DNA from: a virus
Length of the DNA stretch: 25,386 bases
Strand: one strand, 5' to 3'
Virus record (IMG/VR): IMGVR_UViG_3300012936_004344
Span: 1-25,386 of that record
Shown piece after piece: positions 22,659-25,386 of the stretch. Each line of letters starts with the position of its first letter. Within the stretch, counting starts at the first letter, position 1. A model generated the notes under the pieces. The model did not search any database. It was not told the origin of the DNA and saw only the letters and a program-made list of their open reading frames with translations. Both the position numbers and the translations under genes were made by a program.

Positions 22659-23500
22659 AAATTTTAGTAACAGGTGGTGCAGGATTTATCGGTACTAATT
22701 TAATTAAAAAATTAGTTAAAGAAGGTCATCAAGTTTTATCTCTTGATGATTATTCAACTGGTAAAAAGGGAAACCAAATAGAAGGTGTTACATATTGGAA
22801 AGGTGATATTGAAACAATTGAGTATTTAACAGGTGATTACGATTTGTGTTATCACTTAGCTGCTCAATCAAGAGTACAACCATCATTTAATAATCCAACA
22901 GAATCTTTTAGAATTAATGTAAAGGGAACTCAATCTGTAATGGAATGGGCAAGAGCAAAAAATGTTAAAGTTATATACGCTGGTTCATCTTCTAAACACC
23001 ATGACCCATCCGATTCACCTTATGCTATGTACAAATACTTAGGTGAGGAAGTTTGTAAACTATACAAAAAAACATATGATTTAGATGTAGAGATTTGTAG
23101 ATTCTACAATGTATATGGGCCAGGAGAATCGTTAAGTGAAAAGTATGGTAGTGTAATTGGTATTTGGAGAACTAAAGTAAAAAAGAATCAACCATTACCT
23201 ATTGTTGGTGATGGAGAACAACGAAGAGATTTTATTCATGTAGATGATATAGTAGAGGGATTATACAGAATTGGATTGGTGGATAATAAACATGAAGATG
23301 CTTGGGAACTTGGAAGTGGTGTAAATTATTCAGTAAATGAACTTTATAATTTTTTTAATGAAAGATTTGGATGTAAGGCGAATTATATACCTGAACAGAA
23401 AGGAAATTATAGAGAAACTCTAAATAAAAATACAGATGCTAAAGAAAGATTGGGTTGGAATACTGAAGATAAATTAAAAGATTATATATTAAATTTATGA
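22655..23500 (+). CDS. NAD-dependent sugar epimerase/dehydratase (extended SDR)
   Basis: A 281-residue extended short-chain dehydrogenase acting on nucleotide sugars. It has the Rossmann loop GGAGFIG at residues 7-13, the catalytic Y123-x-x-x-K127 (YAMYK), YAGSSS just upstream, and FYNVYGPGE and DFIHVDDI in the substrate domain. It is likely a UDP-sugar 4-epimerase, dTDP-glucose dehydratase or UDP-glucuronate decarboxylase; the exact reaction cannot be told. The start codon is GTG and overlaps the groES stop (GTGA). It is followed by a UDP-sugar dehydrogenase, which would give glucuronate- or xylose-type precursors if the two act in sequence. Confidence 0.88.
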   Translation: MKILVTGGAGFIGTNLIKKLVKEGHQVLSLDDYSTGKKGNQIEGVTYWKGDIETIEYLTGDYDLCYHLAAQSRVQPSFNNPTESFRINVKGTQSVMEWARAKNVKVIYAGSSSKHHDPSDSPYAMYKYLGEEVCKLYKKTYDLDVEICRFYNVYGPGESLSEKYGSVIGIWRTKVKKNQPLPIVGDGEQRRDFIHVDDIVEGLYRIGLVDNKHEDAWELGSGVNYSVNELYNFFNERFGCKANYIPEQKGNYRETLNKNTDAKERLGWNTEDKLKDYILNL

Positions 23501-24315
23501 TTGGGATAATTGGACAAGGTTTTGTTGGTAACGCAGTTTATCAAAAGTTTAAAAAGTATTATAAGGTTTTAACTTATGATATAGTATCTGAAAAATGTAA
23601 TTCTACATTTGATAGATTAGAAAGAGAATGTAAAACTATTTTTGTTTGTTTACCAACACCTATGAACTCAGATGGAAGTTGTAATGTATCTATAATTGAA
23701 AATGTTTTAGATGAACTTAATTATAGAGGGTTTCATGAAGTAGTTATCAAATCTACAATTTCACCAGGAACAACACAGAAGTGGAATGAAAAATATAAAG
23801 ATTTACAAATAGTTTTTAATCCAGAATTTCTTACAGAAAGAAATGCAGTATCAGATTATGAAAATCAAAATAGAATTATTTTAGGTGGACCAAGACCAAC
23901 TACAACAAAATTAAAAAGAATCTTTTCAAAAGTATTCCCATCCGCACATATTATCAAAACAGATTCAACTCATGCGGAAATGGTGAAATATTTAACAAAC
24001 ACTTTCTTATCAGTAAAAGTATCTTTTGCAAATGAAATATATCAATTATGTGATAGTTTAGATATTGATTATGATAAAGTTGTAGAATATGCAACTTATG
24101 ATAAAAGATTAGGAAAATCACATTGGAATGTACCAGGTCATGATGGTGATTTTGGATTTGGAGGACATTGTTTTCCTAAAGATTTAGCAGCATTACTACA
24201 TTTATCAGATAAACTAGGAACAATCAACAATGTTCTTCATGCTACACAAGATACAAATGATGAAGTTAGAAAGAATAGAGATTGGGAACAAATGAAAGGA
24301 AGAGCAGTATCATGA
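23497..24315 (+). CDS. UDP-glucose/GDP-mannose dehydrogenase, short form
   Basis: A 272-residue nucleotide-sugar dehydrogenase that oxidises the C6 hydroxyl to a carboxylate using two NAD+. It has the dinucleotide loop GIIGQGFVG, VFNPEFLTE, the catalytic lysine K164 in EMVKYLTN, and the catalytic cysteine C225 in GFGGHCFPKDL. Usual family length is about 390-440, so the C-terminal UDP-binding domain is missing, while the N-terminal and central domains are complete. The protein ends soon after the cysteine motif at a normal stop overlapped by the next ATG, so the short form looks natural and not a window artefact. Confidence 0.88.
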   Translation: MIGIIGQGFVGNAVYQKFKKYYKVLTYDIVSEKCNSTFDRLERECKTIFVCLPTPMNSDGSCNVSIIENVLDELNYRGFHEVVIKSTISPGTTQKWNEKYKDLQIVFNPEFLTERNAVSDYENQNRIILGGPRPTTTKLKRIFSKVFPSAHIIKTDSTHAEMVKYLTNTFLSVKVSFANEIYQLCDSLDIDYDKVVEYATYDKRLGKSHWNVPGHDGDFGFGGHCFPKDLAALLHLSDKLGTINNVLHATQDTNDEVRKNRDWEQMKGRAVS

Positions 24316-25386
24316 ACAAACCATACGAAAAAATAGATGTAGTAATTTCAACAATTACAAAGTTTTATCCAACAGATATTGAACCTTGGGTTGAATCACT
24401 TAATAGAAGTGGTTTTAGTGGTAAACGAATGATGATTGTATATGATGTACCACAACAAACAATTGATTACTTAAAGGAAAATCATTTTGATGTTTATAAA
24501 TCAGATTTATCTCACCATCTTTTCAATCAAAGATTTAGAGATACTGCAATGATTTTAGAAAACTATGAATGTGATAGAATCATTTGGACAGATATTAGAG
24601 ATGTAGTATTCCAATCAAACCCAACAACATGGTTAAACAAATACCAAGAGAAACCTATCATTGCTTGTTCAGAAGCGGTTAAACTTGGTGATGATGATTG
24701 GGCACAGGTTTGTGCTGGTACTTCATTTAAGTTAGAATGGAATTGGTTACAACACGAAGAATCTTATTGTGCTGGTTCTATTTGTGGTGATAAAGATTAT
24801 ATCATTCCTTTATTCCATAATATTTTTAGATGGGGAATTACTGGTGAAAATCCACAACAAGCGGCTGACCAACCTGCGTACAATATCTTAATTAAACAAA
24901 AACAATGGAAAGATAAAGTACAATTTGTAAAACAAGAAGAAGGTCTTGCAGTACAAATGGGAACTACATTTATAAAAAAAGATTTCTTTGGTGATAAATT
25001 AATGGAACCAACTCCTTTAGTAAAAGAAGATGGCACTGTTACCAATCAAAAAGGAGAACCATTCACAATTGTTCATCAATACGATAGGAATCCAAAATTA
25101 AAACAAATAATTCATAACAAATATAAAATGGGAGTTTATCCAGAACCACCAAAGATTGATAATCCAAAAGGATTTACTTATAAAGAATGGTTAGATATTA
25201 GAAACAAAGGTCAATACGATACTCAGTATAATGAAATGTTAAAAGGAAAAAGAGTTGTGATTGTAGGGCCAGCACCATCGTTAGAAGGAAGTGGTAAAGG
25301 AAAAGAAATTGATGATTATGATATTGTAGTGAGAATCAACAAAGGATTTCCTGTTGAACAAGGAATTGAATCCGACATAGGTTCAA
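24312..25386 (+). CDS. Two-domain glycosyltransferase with sialyltransferase-like (GT29) motif, 3' end cut
   Basis: The frame is open from the ATG at 24312 (overlapping the previous stop as ATGA) to the window end; 358 codons are visible. The N-terminal part looks like a GT-A transferase: IDVVISTITKFYPTDIEPWV is the first strand and helix, and IIWTDIRDVVF has the acidic D94-I-R-D97 metal site. After about residue 313 a new domain starts, RVVIVGPAPSLEGSGKG (314-330), then EIDDYDIVVRIN and GIESDIGS. This matches the large sialylmotif of family 29 sialyltransferases and related phage/bacterial proteins. The combination would be a bifunctional transferase. The rest of the second domain lies beyond the window. 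Confidence 0.78.
   Translation, partial: MNKPYEKIDVVISTITKFYPTDIEPWVESLNRSGFSGKRMMIVYDVPQQTIDYLKENHFDVYKSDLSHHLFNQRFRDTAMILENYECDRIIWTDIRDVVFQSNPTTWLNKYQEKPIIACSEAVKLGDDDWAQVCAGTSFKLEWNWLQHEESYCAGSICGDKDYIIPLFHNIFRWGITGENPQQAADQPAYNILIKQKQWKDKVQFVKQEEGLAVQMGTTFIKKDFFGDKLMEPTPLVKEDGTVTNQKGEPFTIVHQYDRNPKLKQIIHNKYKMGVYPEPPKIDNPKGFTYKEWLDIRNKGQYDTQYNEMLKGKRVVIVGPAPSLEGSGKGKEIDDYDIVVRINKGFPVEQGIESDIGS

Noticed and set aside
1-25386. tRNA or rRNA genes
   Set aside because: Intergenic gaps are all under 100 bases once the micro-ORFs are counted, and none shows a cloverleaf-like pattern or conserved T-loop.

Overview
The window reads as a piece of a T4-like (myovirus-type) phage genome that infects a Bacteroidetes/Flavobacteria host. 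Phage signs: every recognised gene lies on the + strand; genes are packed with ATGA, TAATG or GTGA stop/start overlaps; and the T4-type replication set is present (family B DNA polymerase, gp45-like sliding clamp, gp44-like and gp62-like clamp-loader subunits). Host signs: repeated promoters with the Bacteroidetes -33 TTTG / -7 TAnnTTTG architecture, A-rich leaders without clear Shine-Dalgarno sequences, and a typically flavobacterial TonB-dependent receptor. The DNA is strongly AT-rich. No tRNA, rRNA, CRISPR array, integrase or insertion sequence was seen, and no stretch over 300 bases lacks a gene.

Layout. (1) 1-4049: 3' part of DNA polymerase, then a 2OG-Fe(II) oxygenase-like protein, a small protein with a possible Cys/His/Asp triad and a fold-type II PLP-enzyme-like protein. 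(2) 4066-6652: HD-domain hydrolase with its own promoter, then a GHKL (MORC-like) ATPase behind two tandem perfect palindromes. (3) 6665-11403: promoter, sliding clamp, large DNA methyltransferase, 70-aa protein, clamp-loader ATPase, 38-aa micro-ORF and an IMPDH/GMP reductase-family enzyme, all nearly overlapping. (4) 11404-14969: a full-length TonB-dependent outer-membrane receptor with signal peptide, bounded by a hairpin upstream and a strong intrinsic terminator downstream, then an NAD+ synthetase. (5) 14977-16896: promoter, small acidic protein, zinc-ribbon protein, gp62-like clamp-loader subunit; promoter, Cas4/RecB-like nuclease. (6) 16892-25386: promoter, ribbon-helix-helix protein, 45-aa micro-ORF, then one long operon of surface-glycan genes (two GT-B transferases, SGNH hydrolase, GT2 transferase, sugar-nucleotide epimerase/dehydratase, UDP-sugar dehydrogenase, and a two-domain transferase with a sialyltransferase-like motif cut by the window end), interspersed with a MazG-like pyrophosphohydrolase, a GroES-like co-chaperonin and two unknowns.

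How the parts may work together: the replication proteins form a T4-type replisome. The HD, MazG, IMPDH/GMPR and NadE enzymes could retune nucleotide and NAD pools during infection. The glycan operon could build or modify a sugar on the virion, phage DNA or host surface. The most unusual item is the complete TonB-dependent receptor inside the replication block: it would let the phage place a new or substitute receptor in the host outer membrane. Functions come from motif recognition by eye; no database search was possible.
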